Shown: piece by piece, positions 25,769 through 36,540 of the stretch
How positions within the stretch are numbered: the stretch's first letter is position 1
How the letters are laid out: each line of letters opens with the position of its first letter
Assembly: GCA_933228895.1 (NCBI GenBank)
Contig: OW121849.1
Location: 126,112,849-126,176,848, forward strand
DNA: 64,000 bases
Direction of reading: 5' to 3'
Source: Platycnemis pennipes
Taxonomy: Eukaryota > Arthropoda > Insecta > Odonata > Platycnemididae
Position numbers and translations under genes: made by a program
Notes under the pieces: model-generated
The model's input: only the letters and a program-made list of their open reading frames with translations
Database searches by the model: none
Told to the model about the DNA's origin: nothing

Positions 25769-25853
25769 GAAGGCTTCCATGGTGATTACAGTGACTATAG
25801 TCACTATAGAGATTACAGTGACTCTAGTCACTGTAATCACCATGGAAGCCTTC
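25769..25853. repeat. Near-perfect palindrome, 37-bp arms
   Basis: Arms at 25769-25805 and 25817-25853 are reverse complements with one mismatch and an 11-base loop. The arm begins GAAGGCTTCCATGGTGATTA. Within each arm GTGACT/AGTCAC forms a smaller palindrome. No transposon ends are obvious around it. Confidence 0.9.
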
Positions 25854-26639
25854 TATAGAAGATGACTTGAGGGTTTCCTGAATTAGTTCACCCTGCTGGA
25901 CAACAGTTTCGCCGGCATTCCAGATGGCATCTTCACGTTTGAAGTATAGGAAATTCGATTTAGGATGAAGATATAGAAAATTTGATGGGATGCAATCTTC
26001 GGGACTGAAGATGGTGTCCGGAATACTGGTGAAACTGTCATCCAGTAGGATGAACCAACACGAAAAAAACCCAAAAACACTCAAGTCTACGAAAATTTGC
26101 TTAACTTCCCATTTTCAAGTAGGATAAAATTTACGTTTCGGAGTAATTGAGAATAACATTAACAACACATGAGAATATTGAGCGACCTCACTGATCGGCT
26201 AGCGCAAGCAGTTATCAAAATTCAAAAATTTCTGAACGAAATAATATTTTTTATTCATTGTCTTTTTCCTGCAATAAAATAAGTTTCAATAAGTTTTTTT
26301 GTAGCGTCTGTCATTGCAAAACTGTTGAATCAATGAAGCATGATGATCTGAAGAATGATCCCATGTTATCGGCCACCAGTGCAGTTCTTGTATTATTAAC
26401 ATTTCATAATGTCTGCATAAAAATTCATTTTCATTCTTCATGATATGAACATTGGTACAGTTTAAATATACTCCCTTGCATGTTTATAAATTGCACATAT
26501 TATGTCAGAATCACATTCATTTCATAGCACGAAGCTTTTCCTGGCAAAGAGATCACGAGTGTAAACAGGCATTTTATCTTTCCATCACTAGTGGCGCTGT
26601 GTACTGCCCCACTAGGTTCAAATTCTTGTATGTCAAACA

Positions 26640-26715
26640 CAATAACTAAGCCCTAATTGGGATTTGAACCTGCAACCTTTGGATTGCCAGGCCAGTGCAT
26701 TACAGACCTGGCTTC
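26640..26715 (-). repeat. tRNA-derived SINE head (degenerate)
   Basis: On the minus strand a B-box-like GGTTCAAATCCC (26659-26670) is preceded by a tRNA-like block containing CTGGCAATCCAAAGGTTGCA. No complete cloverleaf. Confidence 0.5.
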
Positions 26716-26962
26716 CATGGATGGTTAAAAGAAAACAGCAGAGGTAAAATTAAATGGGAAAATCATGAACAAGATACATGCATGACAAACAAATTCAAGC
26801 ATAAATGAATAAGAAGGTTAGTCAATAAAAGCACTCTGTCTGGAGCAGCAATTGAACATTCTAAGCAACAAGATCAACATTATGAGATCAGACTCAAATC
26901 AAAGCATAATCACTTTTCTAATAGTGGTCAAAAGCAAAATTCATGATTGAAAGGAATACATA

Positions 26963-27153
26963 CTAATTTTTAAACCAGTACAACTGTTTTCTACAATCTA
27001 TTTTATACTCAAGAAAACTACCAACCAGGTCCATTTCCTCATCATCAGAAAATGTTAGGGAAAGTGAGGTACCACCTCCCAATATTTCTTTAACTTCACC
27101 AACAGTAAGACTGCTTTCAGAACATTCTTCGCGTGTAATGAAGCCAAGACTAT
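26963..27153 (-). CDS. XRCC5: Ku80, last definite exon
   Basis: Acceptor CCCCGCAG, then 191 nt to TAG at 26963-26965. It encodes SLGFITREECSESSLTVGEV followed by KEILGGG, matching the segment after the Ku80 C-terminal helical domain (ITLITKEEA...SSVT..EAKKFL in human). An acidic stretch SDDEEMDL follows, where vertebrate Ku80 carries its DNA-PKcs-contact tail. The last 20 residues (VGSFLEYKIDC...) are not family-like and may be intron read-through; see the possible exon at 23855-23871. Confidence 0.8.
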
Positions 27154-27588
27154 CTGCGGGGAAAGAAAAAGAAAAACATTTACTTTTTATACACAGAGGT
27201 CACAATATCATAAAAATTATTCAATTAAAATAACCAGTAAATATTAAACAGGTGAACATGAAAATACCATTTATTTCCTTTATTTGACTTATCCTTTAAT
27301 CACATGACAAAACTTAAAGAGTGAACCATACAAATTATTGAAAAATTAATGACAGCTTGAGGTTCTCTATACAGCTGAATCTGTAGGTGGATGGAACAGT
27401 ACCATGGAGAAAAACCTTATAGGCCATAACTACCAAAAGTATCTTATATACCTGAAAGCTAAATTGAAAGATGACCATTGTTATCCACTATATTGAACTC
27501 AAAGGTCAGTCTGATATGTGATGCCATGGCTCAGATACAACCAAGCCCATTGGCATGTGAAAATCAAATAAAGTAGATACTCAACATT

Positions 27589-27821
27589 ATGATCTTTAAT
27601 CATAATATTGAGTTTCATAATCAATTTTATGAATTTTCATTATCACTAAGTATATGTGCTGGTCCTAACCTTGACCCTATTACTGATTATGATGTGTCAT
27701 TCCCTGCTCTTAAGCGAGAACAGATGGGTTTCATGCAATCAACTGAATTTTCATACTTTAAGATGCCAGAAATTATTTATGCACAGGAAAGAGGATTTCA
27801 TGAAATGCTTCAAAAATTCAA
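27589..27821 (+). CDS. Possible plus-strand exon, function unknown
   Basis: An open frame runs from ATG 27589 to a good donor context (AAG|GTAAGT at 27822). Its middle part (PALKREQMGFMQSTEFSYFK, then MPEIIYAQERGFHEMLQKF) has protein-like composition. A weak acceptor (ATCACTAAG) lies near 27650. No neighbouring exon could be linked and the family was not recognised. It lies in a Ku80 intron on the opposite strand, about 400 bp from the hAT element. It could be a nested gene exon, a processed remnant or chance. Confidence 0.3.
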
Positions 27822-28380
27822 GGTAAGTGTCCAAAATTCTCGTCTAATACCCGGTTTTCAAGGCCTTAATGAAATAAACACATTAAGCTTAATCATCTCC
27901 AAGTCATTAATTTTACGGATTATATATATATAATGCCATAAAATATCATGCCATATATGGCATGATATTTTTTTATTCTCCCAAGAAATATTAAGCCACA
28001 GGAAAAAAATATTTTCAGCAAAAAAAATCACATCTATTGCTTATGCAATGGAAGGCTCAAGACCCTGTTTCATTCAATTTCATCCACTATAAAGTAACAA
28101 TTTTCCTTGCTGGCTTAACACTATTCATTTCACACAATATCCACAGGGCTTGTAGAGCTATTCATAAACTGATGTCCGTAAGGTGCATCCCTTATTTTAG
28201 AAGGTTATAATCCAGAGACACAATCACTAGGTGTCATTAGGGTTGCCATACGTCCTGAAAAAGCGGGATTTTCCTGAATTTTAGCATATTGAAAAGTGTC
28301 CTGCCATTATATATGTATATATATGTTTAGTAAATAAACTAAGCCAATTTTCTCTCTTAATTTCAGTACATATGTGAGTG

Positions 28381-28437
28381 TGATGCAACTGCTATATTCT
28401 TCTTGTGAAACACAAGAAGAATATAGCAGTTGCATCA
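28381..28437. repeat. Perfect palindrome, 27-bp arms, 3-base loop
   Basis: Arms 28381-28407 and 28411-28437 are exact reverse complements starting TGATGCAACTGCTATATTCT. The right arm is the first part of the hAT open frame, so the coding start has been copied in inverted orientation upstream. The transposase N-terminal zinc finger is absent beyond it. Confidence 0.92.
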
Positions 28438-30387
28438 AATACTTCAGGGCTCAAGGGTTATTTTATTCAACAAAGTGGTGAAGCAAAGAATGTAGCAGCA
28501 GCAGAAGGAGCCTTTGCATATCACACTGTGAAACATCACATGTCGTATAATTCAGCCAGTTGTAGTTCTAAAATGTATTCTAAATTGTTTAATGACTCCT
28601 GTGTTGCCAGCAGATTCTCCAGCTCAAAAACAAAAACCAAAGCCATTGTGAACAACATTCTTGCTCCTCATAGTTTAAGTGTGTTCAAGAATTCTATTAA
28701 AGATATAGACTTAATTCTTAGCATATCAACTGATGCTAGCAACAAGCGATATCATAAGATGTTCCCTGTTGTAGCCCAATATTTTGACATGACCGAGGGA
28801 ATACAAACCAGATTAATTGGGTTTGATGAACTACAGAATGAAACATCACTTACTATATCTGATTACTTATTAAGAACTGTAAAGATTTTTGATATAGCAA
28901 AGAAAGTGGTTGGATTTGGGGGTGACAATGTCAACAAAAATTTTGGAGGGCTCAATAGAAAGGGTGAAAATAATGTATTCAGTCATTTAAAGAAAGATTT
29001 GGAGTGTGGTGGTAACATGATTGGTATTGGGTGTCCAGCTCATATATTATGCACAGCACACTACATGCTGGTACTGATGCCTTAAGTATTGATGTAGAGA
29101 CACTAGTAATTAAGGTTTTCAACCATTTTTCTATTTATACTGTAAGAGTCAATACACTTCAAGAATTCTGTGACTTTGTGAGTATTACTTACCAAGATTT
29201 GTTGTATCACTCAAAGACTAGGTGGTTAAGTATATTTCCTGCTGTAGAAAGAATTATTTCACTATTTGAAGCATTGAAATCATATTTCTTATCAATTGAT
29301 AACTGCCCAAAAATGTTGAAGTCTTTTTTTGGAAATCCACTTGCCAAATCTTTTCTTAATTTTTTTTTCACTGTCCCAAGTCTTTCAGAAATCTATTATG
29401 AACATAGAGAGAAAATGTGTATATGTAATTGAGGTTGTGAATGAACTAGATTCAGTAGAAAGGAATCTTAAAGAGAGGATTAATCAAAATTTTCTCCCTC
29501 TTAATGTGAAAGGCATTTTAGAAGACTTAGATGATCCAGTCATTGTTAATCATTTTATGAAAGAAGCTAACACATACTATATCACCTGTCAAGAGTATTT
29601 ACGAAAGTGGTTAAATTCTTTCACTGATCTCAAGTGTTTCAATTGGTTGCTCTTAAAGGATGTTCCAACTTGGGATGGGCATACAGAAAACACTGTTAAA
29701 TACTTATTGGAGCAAGGTTACAAGGTGAATGACTCAATAGCATTCGACCAATCATTGTGTTTAATAAAATTTATGAAAGAAAAACTTAATGAATCAGGCA
29801 ACAATTTCACAGAAAAATTAGCAAGTGATAAATGGGTGGCATTTTTTAGTTCCTGTAAAAATAGTGAACACCCTGGTAAAAATTTAGCAGGAAATTTTAG
29901 CAGGATTAGCAGGAATTTTAGCAGGATTGGCAGGAACTTTAGCAGGATTAGCAGGAATTTTAGCAGGATTAGCAAGATTAGCAGGAACTTTAGCAGGAAT
30001 TTTAGCAGGATTAGCAGGAACTTTATCAGGATTAGCAGGAATTTTAGCAGGATTAGCAGGAATTTTAGCAGGAATTAAGCAGATTAGCAGGAACTTTAGC
30101 AGGATTAGCAGGATTAGCAGGAACTTTAGCAGGAATTTTAGCAGGAATTAAGCAGATTAGCAGGAAATTTAGCAGGATTTAGCAGGAATTTAGCTGAGCC
30201 TAGTAGAATTAGAAGGAATATCTGCAGGATCTAGCAGGAATTCTAGCAGGACTCATGTAAAGTGCATTCAAGTAAAAATGTAAGCATTTAATTTAAATTT
30301 CATTTAAGTCCTACATTAATGTTGTGTAATGTTCATGCCCTGAAAATATGCATCTAGAATAATTACTCTTCAATGGATTTCAAAATA

Positions 30388-30444
30388 GCATAGCAACAAT
30401 TGTTTTCTGTTGATAAATCAACTAGAAAACAATTGTTGCTATGC
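30388..30444. repeat. Perfect hairpin, 21-bp arms
   Basis: Arms 30388-30408 and 30424-30444 (GCATAGCAACAATTGTTTTC...) flank a 15-base loop that contains its own GTTGA/TCAAC stem. It lies in the middle of the foldback-like element. Confidence 0.92.
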
Positions 30445-30814
30445 ATATAATAATATATTTATTGTGTGTACACTTCTGCAATGCTACATATCATCTATAA
30501 AGTAGTGTGAATTGCTAAATATTCTATCATCTCATTCATCTCGTTTAATGTAGAAAATGCAGTCCTTGACTTTGCTGATTAAAACTAGTGATTCTGAGTG
30601 TAGTTTATTTGAATTCGTAAATGAGGAGGAGGCTGTGTGTGTTGGCTTCTCAGTTTGGGTCTTTCATGATGACGATGAAAGAAATAAGGAGAACTATATA
30701 AGAGGATTAGTGGACAGACAACAAAATTGCAGGGTGAACTGGCCTGATTGTGATTATTAAAGTTCATCAGCATTAAAAAAATAGTTGGTGAAAGCAACTT
30801 GGAGTGTCGCGCTG

Positions 30815-30836
30815 GCAAGATTCTTAAGAATCTTGC
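30815..30836. repeat. 22-bp perfect palindrome
   Basis: GCAAGATTCTT is followed directly by its reverse complement with no loop, between the two arrays of the foldback-like element. Confidence 0.9.
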
Positions 30837-31738
30837 GTTATTTCTGTGAATAATGTAATTTATTTTCATATTTGTATATAGAACTGTCCTGCTGAATCCT
30901 ACTATTCCTGCTGAATCCTGCTAAATGTGGGCAACTTCCTGCTTCCTGCTAAATCCTGCTATTCCCGCTAAATGTGGGCAATTTCCTGCTAAATCCTGCT
31001 ATTCCTGCTAAATCCTGCCATTCCTGCTAAATGTGGGCAATTTCCTGCTATTCCTGCTAAATGTGGGCAATTTCCTTCTAAATCCTGCTATTCCTGCTAA
31101 ATGTGGGCAATTTCCTTCTAAATCCTGCTATTCCTGCTAAATCCTGCTATTCCTGCTAAATGTGGGCAATTTCCTGCTATTCCTGCTAATACTGCTATTC
31201 CTGCTATTCCTGCTAATCCTGCTATTCCTGCTAATCCTGCTATTCCTGCTAATCCTGCTATTCCTGCTAATCCTGCTATTCCTGCTAATCCTGCTATTCC
31301 TGCTAAATGTGGGCAATTTCCTGCTAAATTTTTACCAGGGCAGTACTCTGAACTGTTAAAGATTGCCCAGTTCTATTTCTGTTTACCTGCCCATAATGCA
31401 TGTGTGGAGAGAATTTTTTCTCTGATGAATGCACAATGGTCAGATGACAGGAATAGGCTAAAAAATGAATCAATAAGAGCAATCCTGATGGTTCAGTATA
31501 ACTTTAAACACATGTCATGCTTGGATTTTCATGCTTATCTGTTACAAAATAATGAGTTGCTTAAGAAGATGTCATCCTCAGAAAAATATGACTGGTTTAA
31601 GGGGGAATAATAGATGAAACTTCTGATTGGATAAAAATGATATAATATTCTTTGATTTTGTAATGTTATAGTTTATATTAATAATAATAATAGCTTGGAA
31701 TAAGCTTGATGCATACAGAAAAATGTTATATCATTACA

Positions 31739-31828
31739 ACAAATTTTGTCGATGTCCTGAATTCTTGCCTCACGCTTATGGCAACAATTTTGTCGATGTC
31801 CTGAATTCTTGCCTCACACTTATGGCAA
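31739..31828. repeat. 49-bp tandem duplication at the hAT right end
   Basis: The block containing TTTTGTCGATGTCCTGAATT and ending in CTTATGGCAAC occurs twice in a row, so the hAT subterminal region and part of the inverted end are duplicated. Confidence 0.85.
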
Positions 31829-32039
31829 CCCTAGGTATCATACATTCTGAAAAGACAAATTGACTGCATTGTGCTACATAAATTCCATGGAGCGGTATGT
31901 GAAAAATGTGGTGATTATAAAATACAAACAATCCATTTGAAGTACACGAAGCACGTACTCCTCTTACTTACGGAAATTATTCGATTCATGGAGGGACTTA
32001 GGATATTTGATATATTGGTTTCCTAATTAAATAACAAGT

Positions 32040-32115
32040 GAAAACCACATGACCTAGGTGCTAGGTCACTTATCATCAACCTGGAAACCTATAATGGTCT
32101 TGGGTTTGGACCTCA
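32040..32115 (+). repeat. tRNA-derived SINE-like block (weak)
   Basis: A B-box-like GGGTTTGGACCTC at 32102-32114 is preceded by a tRNA-like block. The A box is poor. Confidence 0.3.
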
Positions 32116-32340
32116 CATCAGTCAAAGTTATTTCACTTATTTGTCTCATCACAAACACTTTCATACTTTCTGAAAAAATCACCAATTTCCGAGGCCAGAT
32201 CATTAGTAAAACTTCCAGTTCTTAGCGGAAAATTCATAATATTAATAAAACTCAAGTCTTTTATCATTTCCAATTTTTAGCATTTCTTCCAATTACACCA
32301 CACAGGTATGCTAGCATGGATAAATTGAAGGTTACATTAC

Positions 32341-32565
32341 CTTGTATGACCAAAGTCCAAAAACCCATTTTACATTTTTCCTGAAGAAGCTGGTAAAGAT
32401 CTTTCATCCAATTGTTAAAGTTGGTAACTGAATTAGTTTTCTCCATTTTGTTAGAAAGGACTGAACATCTCAGGGTTCTCAAACAATCTTTAGGCTTTTC
32501 AAAATCTACTAGTCCAAATGAGTTGAGCACCAGCTTTATGATTACTTCTTGCATGTGCTTGCACA
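32341..32565 (-). CDS. XRCC5: Ku80 exon: C-terminal helical domain
   Basis: Acceptor TTTTTTTCTTTAG, donor GTAATG, 225 nt. The frame continues the split Val codon and encodes a helical segment with LRTLRCSVLSNKMEKTNSVT, NNWMKDLYQLLQEKC and GFWTLVIQ. This matches the Ku80 C-terminal domain (RxF..E/CIRAFREEA, FNNFLKALQEKV, HFWEIVVQ in human). That domain is absent from prokaryotic Ku and is linked to DNA-PKcs recruitment, so the gene keeps the long Ku80 form. Confidence 0.85.
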
Positions 32566-33299
32566 CTAAAGAAAAAAATATATTTGATGAGCAAACATGA
32601 AAGTAAGTACATTTCCCCAAAAAGTGCACTACAAATTACTAGTTTAATTTCGTGTATAAAAATAAATACATCAGGCAATCAAAGCATACATATAGGATTA
32701 GCTTAATGCATATTTTATAGCTCCTTAAGGGACAAAATTTGATCACAATACATTCTTTGCCATAGACTCAAGCGAAGAGAGCTGGAAAAATGATTGAACA
32801 TGAATGGGGTAGTTTTGTATTATTTTTTATCATCTTGATCTGAAGTTTATAACCTCTGGAGTACTTTAAGCAGTTCGATTTTTAAATGATGTATTTTTCC
32901 TCACTAATTAAAAAGGGAAAAAATTCAATGGCGTGAAAACGCAACGGAAAACTTTTGCATGCTGGTAAATCATGCGTGTGACGTGACACTCATTCCTCTA
33001 CCTGCAACTAGGTGGTGCTGCAGATGCCTCCAAGCAGACAGTGCACTCTGTTAAAACGATCATTAACTAGTATCGGAAGTACCTATATTTATTCAGTTAA
33101 TTTATTATGATTAACTTTTATTTACTTATTTAAAATTATTTATTCAGTATATTCATTTAACGTCAGAATATTCAAACGTCAGTATTCATTTTACTAAGCA
33201 TGCTGTGAAGTTGGCCCATCGTCGCAAAAACTACACGCCATACTTCACATTAGAAGAGGACTCCACGAGCAGGATGCCCTGGAGCCTATAAAACAGCTA

Positions 33300-34604
33300 T
33301 TAACCCTTTCGCTACGAAGGACGTGATAAAACGGCGTCAATTTTTCTACGCAGGCGAACGAAGGACGTGTTAAAACGGCGTCATTTTTTCTATGCAAACG
33401 AACGAACGACGTGTTAACAAGTCGTAGTCGCTAAGCTAGCCCCAAGTAGACCAGAAAGGTGGGTGTTATAAAGGCCCTCTTCTCGGGATGTCTTAGGTAC
33501 CCTTTCTCGGTCCGCGGCAGAGGATTATCCCGACCCTTCGTTGCAGTGCGCGCCCCAATCCCAGCAGGGGTCCGCGATCATTTGCTTGTTGGTGCAGTGG
33601 AATAACAAACTGAGAAGTTATTGTTTAATTGTAAAAGTGAGCATTATAAGTATATTCCTTATGTTTAGTTTTACAACTGCAAATTTTAAACGGAGCTCTA
33701 CCGTTATTTTTAACGTAATTCGTGAGTAAAAGAATCTCCGAACGAATTTTTGTTAATTATTTAGTTGGTTATTAGTGATTTTTTCATGTTTTTATTTAGT
33801 TAGGAAGTTATAATATTTTTAGGTTCAACAACTGAATGCTATTTTTTCATATGTGTTGATGGCCATATTTTTCGTGAGTTTCAATGTTTATTTTTCCCTG
33901 TAATTACTCAGTCTAATATAATCATGACAGCTGACTATTTCACTTTCTTTCGTTGGTCAATGGTTTCCGCCTAAAGAATACAGCGATTTCTAGCAGTCCT
34001 TCGAATCGAAATTAAGGGTTCCGTAGACCGTACATCTCATGAATTAACATGCTGAAGATTTCTAAGTATCATTTCTTTGATTCGCGCTCTGATGATGTCA
34101 AAGGCCTGAATAAGGCTTTTTTAAATTCATAATAATTTTATCGTTGAAAAGTGGTCAAAATAATTTATGGGTGTGACATAAAACGGCAAAATTATTTGCT
34201 TAACCATTGATACGATGTTTTTGCTAGAGAGCTTAATAATGATGGTAGAATTTCGTTTAAAAGCTGTAAAGGCACTGTAAAACTAAAATAATTTGTTTCC
34301 AATAAAATTAATATCGACGCTGCAGCAACAATGTTTTTAGCAAAACCATTGCATAAACAAATAGTTGACCGCGACGGCATGCAATTAAGGGGTCCCCAAG
34401 CGGGAAAGGGTGAATATTATCTCGGCCTGATGGCCGAGAAAAAGGATAGACACTCCTCTGGGCCCCAACCTAAGTTAGGGAAACAGGTACCTGAGAGGAT
34501 CCTAGCGTAGTGAAAGCTCCGTACTGGCAATGCAAAGAATACTTTATGGCATTTGTGAGGGAAGTAGCATTTTCTAACATGTGGCTCCGTCGCGAAAGGG
34601 TTAA
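33300..34604. mobile_element. TTAA-flanked inverted-repeat element, 1.3 kb
   Basis: TTAA (33300-33303) then CCCTTTCGCTACGAAGGACG. The right end GGCTCCGTCGCGAAAGGG precedes TTAA (34601-34604). A variant of the GAAGGACGTG(A/T)TAAAACGGCG motif repeats near the left end. No piggyBac transposase was seen. It is the longest of the six TTAA-flanked elements and lies in a Ku80 intron. Confidence 0.75.
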
Positions 34605-35015
34605 TATCATGTTTAACGGAGGAGACTTTTTCAATTTTGATAGTTTTCATAGGCTATTATTAATACATATTCGCTAGAGCTGAGGGGCTCTGAAATAAAA
34701 TGGGAAATTCAGGAGACGAATATTTCCTATGCCTTGCAATGTAAACTAAATACCTGTCATGTCAGTAACAAGGCAGTGCATCCTGCCATTTCTGAGCTTT
34801 TTCAAATGGTCTTAAAATTAACATTTAATTCTCTAGTAAACTGGGATTTCTCAATACAAACTTTTTGCGTAAATTAAATACATTTATGGCAGGGCACAAA
34901 TCACAAATATTGAATTCTGTTTTCTTTGAAGAAGAAAACTACCCTATTGTGATTCAAAGTTCACGAACTAGCCGTGAAAACTTTAGCGGCATCACCCACT
35001 GAAATTACACAAGAG

Positions 35016-35140
35016 TAGATAATCCACAGAGAAAAAATCATTCAACTTGACCGGGATTCGAACCCGGACCCAGGGAAATCCAGGGGTCCAGGTTCGAGTC
35101 TCGGCCAAGGCGAACGATTTATTTTCTCTGAGAAATATCT
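35016..35140. repeat. Head-to-head tRNA-like SINE pieces forming a foldback
   Basis: Minus-strand GGGTTCGAATCCCGG and plus-strand CCAGGTTCGAGTCTCGG are two B-box blocks facing each other across a short spacer (AGGGAAATCCA). Outer blocks also mirror: AGATAATCCACAGAGAAAA on the left against the complement of TTTTCTCTGAGAAATATCT on the right. There is no complete tRNA. Confidence 0.65.
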
Positions 35141-35574
35141 GCTGTTGTACCCTATTGTATATATCATGCTTCAAGAAATCATCTAAGTTGATTGATGCAT
35201 GGCAGCTCTAAATCAATAGGATACAAATTGAAAAATATTTAGCATAAGTTACATTGGGACCCCTGCAAATTAGTGTAACAGGCAGAAAATGAGTCTGCAT
35301 ATGTTCCGTACACAGAGAACAATTTTACATTTACCCAAGAAACTTTACATTTGCTATATTTATGTAACACCAAATGAGTCATCACTAAACTGGCGGTTGA
35401 TTATAGGTAGTAGTTTATTCACTGTCAGCAATACAGAGTAAGCTGAAGTTTAAGTAATGTACAAAGGAAGAATTCTTAAATATTGAAAATTGAAAAATTT
35501 AATGTATTGAAAAAATTACAAGAAAAGCTTAACAGCACAAGAGAATGGACTATAAATTTGGGTGGAGGCTTGTA

Positions 35575-35640
35575 GTATCTAATGCTACATGCTTATCATT
35601 TTCTATGGTTACACCATCCTAGGTTCAATCCTTGAATCAG
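35575..35640 (+). repeat. tRNA-derived SINE-like block (weak)
   Basis: A B-box-like AGGTTCAATCC near 35621 follows a tRNA-like GTATCTAATGCTACATGC block. Confidence 0.35.
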
Positions 35641-35946
35641 CTTTGGTGATGTGGCAGAAAACAGGTTTGACATTATGAATTTCAGGGTGACACCTACCTC
35701 TAATTATTTTATGACCTCTAATCATGAGCTGTTGTGCTGTAAAATACTACTTGATATCCTTTCTGATAAGGCCTAAGCATAGATTATTATCAATGAAATA
35801 ACACTTTGTTTTTCCACGATAAGTTTATTTGTCACTAACAATTTTTACTACCGTGGAAAAAAGCATTCTTTCATTGATGATGAATCACTTCCACCAAGTG
35901 ACTACTACTACCATCGAGTATACTAAGCATGGAGACTGACACTCAC

Positions 35947-36128
35947 CTTCAATGAAGGGAATAGCTTTAAGTTCAACTGCAGCTTTGAAATCATCAATTG
36001 GAGATGAAATCCCTACTATTTCTTGTCCCTCATTTTTGTTTTTCATTTCAGATTCCTGACTTTCTTTCTTCTTTTGTTTGGCTGGCTGGTCATCAATATT
36101 GGCATCAGGGTTTCCAACATCTGCACCT
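35947..36128 (-). CDS. XRCC5: Ku80 exon: linker to C-terminal domain
   Basis: Acceptor GCCATCCAG, donor GTGAGT, 182 nt, entering in phase 2 and leaving in phase 1. It encodes a polar linker (GADVGNPDANIDD, then a KQKKKESQESEMKNKNE stretch) and ISSPIDDFKAAVELKAIPFI, corresponding to the P..NFxxLVxQK segment that starts the human C-terminal domain. The charged linker fits the flexible arm of the family. Confidence 0.8.
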
Positions 36129-36249
36129 CTGGATGGCAAAATATATTTAAGGTCCCTAGTCTGTACTACTTTTTTGCAATATAACGCCACTGCTTAATTT
36201 AATGTTAATAAAAAGTTATGTCTCATTTACAAAGAAAGTTCATACATAC

Positions 36250-36540
36250 CGGAAAGAAGTTTTTCTCTTTCCTCTTCCTTTTTTGTTAACGTCACTCTCT
36301 TGTTCCAGATTCGGAAAAAGGCGTGCTATCTCATCTATGGTATCAGATACTGCTTCTTTAATTGGTTGCGGTGGTTCTGCCAACATATTGTAAAGATCTG
36401 GATGCACACTAGGTAAAGGCGCTTCTGGATTCAAAATTCTGCTAGCTATACACCTCCGAACATGTTGTAGGTATGGATCAAACACTTTATGAGGTTTCAA
36501 AAGATCACTCCACTGTCTATCCATAACATTGTCTTCATCC
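36250..36540 (-). CDS. XRCC5: Ku80 exon: C-terminal arm
   Basis: Acceptor TTTTATAG, donor GTATGT, 291 nt. It encodes FDPYLQHVRRCIASRILNPE followed by APLPSVHPDLYNMLAEPP and IDEIARLFPNLEQ. This closely follows the human arm (P.FQRLFQC.L.RAL.P.EPLPP....WNML.PP.....LFPLIE), the most recognisable part of the window and the basis for naming the gene. In Ku the arm reaches across to Ku70 and closes the ring on DNA ends. A basic stretch KKGRGKRK ends the exon. Confidence 0.93.

Larger units (their letters stand above)
29871..31340. mobile_element. Foldback-like element of inverted tandem arrays
   Basis: Outer ends CCCTGGTAAAAATTTAGCAG (29871) and CTGCTAAATTTTTACCAGGG (31340) are reverse complements. 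The left array (about 29880-30250) repeats AGCAGGATTAGCAGGAATTT-type units. The right array (about 30885-31330) carries the reverse complement, TCCTGCTAATCCTGCTATTC-type units, interspersed with a GTGGGCAATTT motif. Between them are unique sequence, a 21-bp-arm hairpin (30388-30444), a 22-bp palindrome (30815-30836) and a 67-codon acidic open frame (30557-30760) of unknown origin. CA flanks both ends; removing the element and one CA restores the hAT frame. The layout resembles Drosophila foldback elements, but the 2-bp duplication differs from their roughly 9 bp. Confidence 0.82.
28405..31610 (+). pseudogene. hAT transposase, frameshifted and split
   Basis: The catalytic domain is visible in order: STDASN (first Asp), a GGDNVNKNFGG block (second Asp), a GCPAHIL CxxH block, TRWLS (RW motif), then after the insertion LPAHNACVERIFSLMN (Glu and C-terminal dimerisation region), ending at TAA 31608-31610. 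Breaks: the N-terminal BED-type part is missing before 28405; a frameshift near 29050 separates GCPAHIL from DALSIDVETLVIKV; a second shift occurs at the T-run near 29360; and the 29871-31340 insertion splits the frame after NSE. Without the insertion plus one CA copy the last break would be in frame. The element is dead as it stands. Confidence 0.85.
28238..31833 (+). mobile_element. hAT transposon with 8-bp target duplication
   Basis: Inverted ends TAGGGTTGCCATA (28238-28250) and TATGGCAACCCTA (31821-31833) are flanked by GGTGTCAT (28230-28237) and GGTATCAT (31834-31841), an 8-bp duplication with one mismatch as expected for hAT. It sits in a Ku80 intron, antisense to the gene. Inside are a broken transposase, a 27-bp-arm palindrome, the foldback-like insertion at 29871-31340 and a 49-bp duplication near the right end. 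Confidence 0.88.

Noticed and set aside
31162..31359. Leucine-rich open frame (and its minus-strand mirror at 29718-29975)
   Set aside because: Both arise from the tandem arrays of the foldback-like element.
35041..35110. Possible tRNA gene
   Set aside because: Two facing B boxes are present, but no A box at the right distance or complete cloverleaf on either strand.
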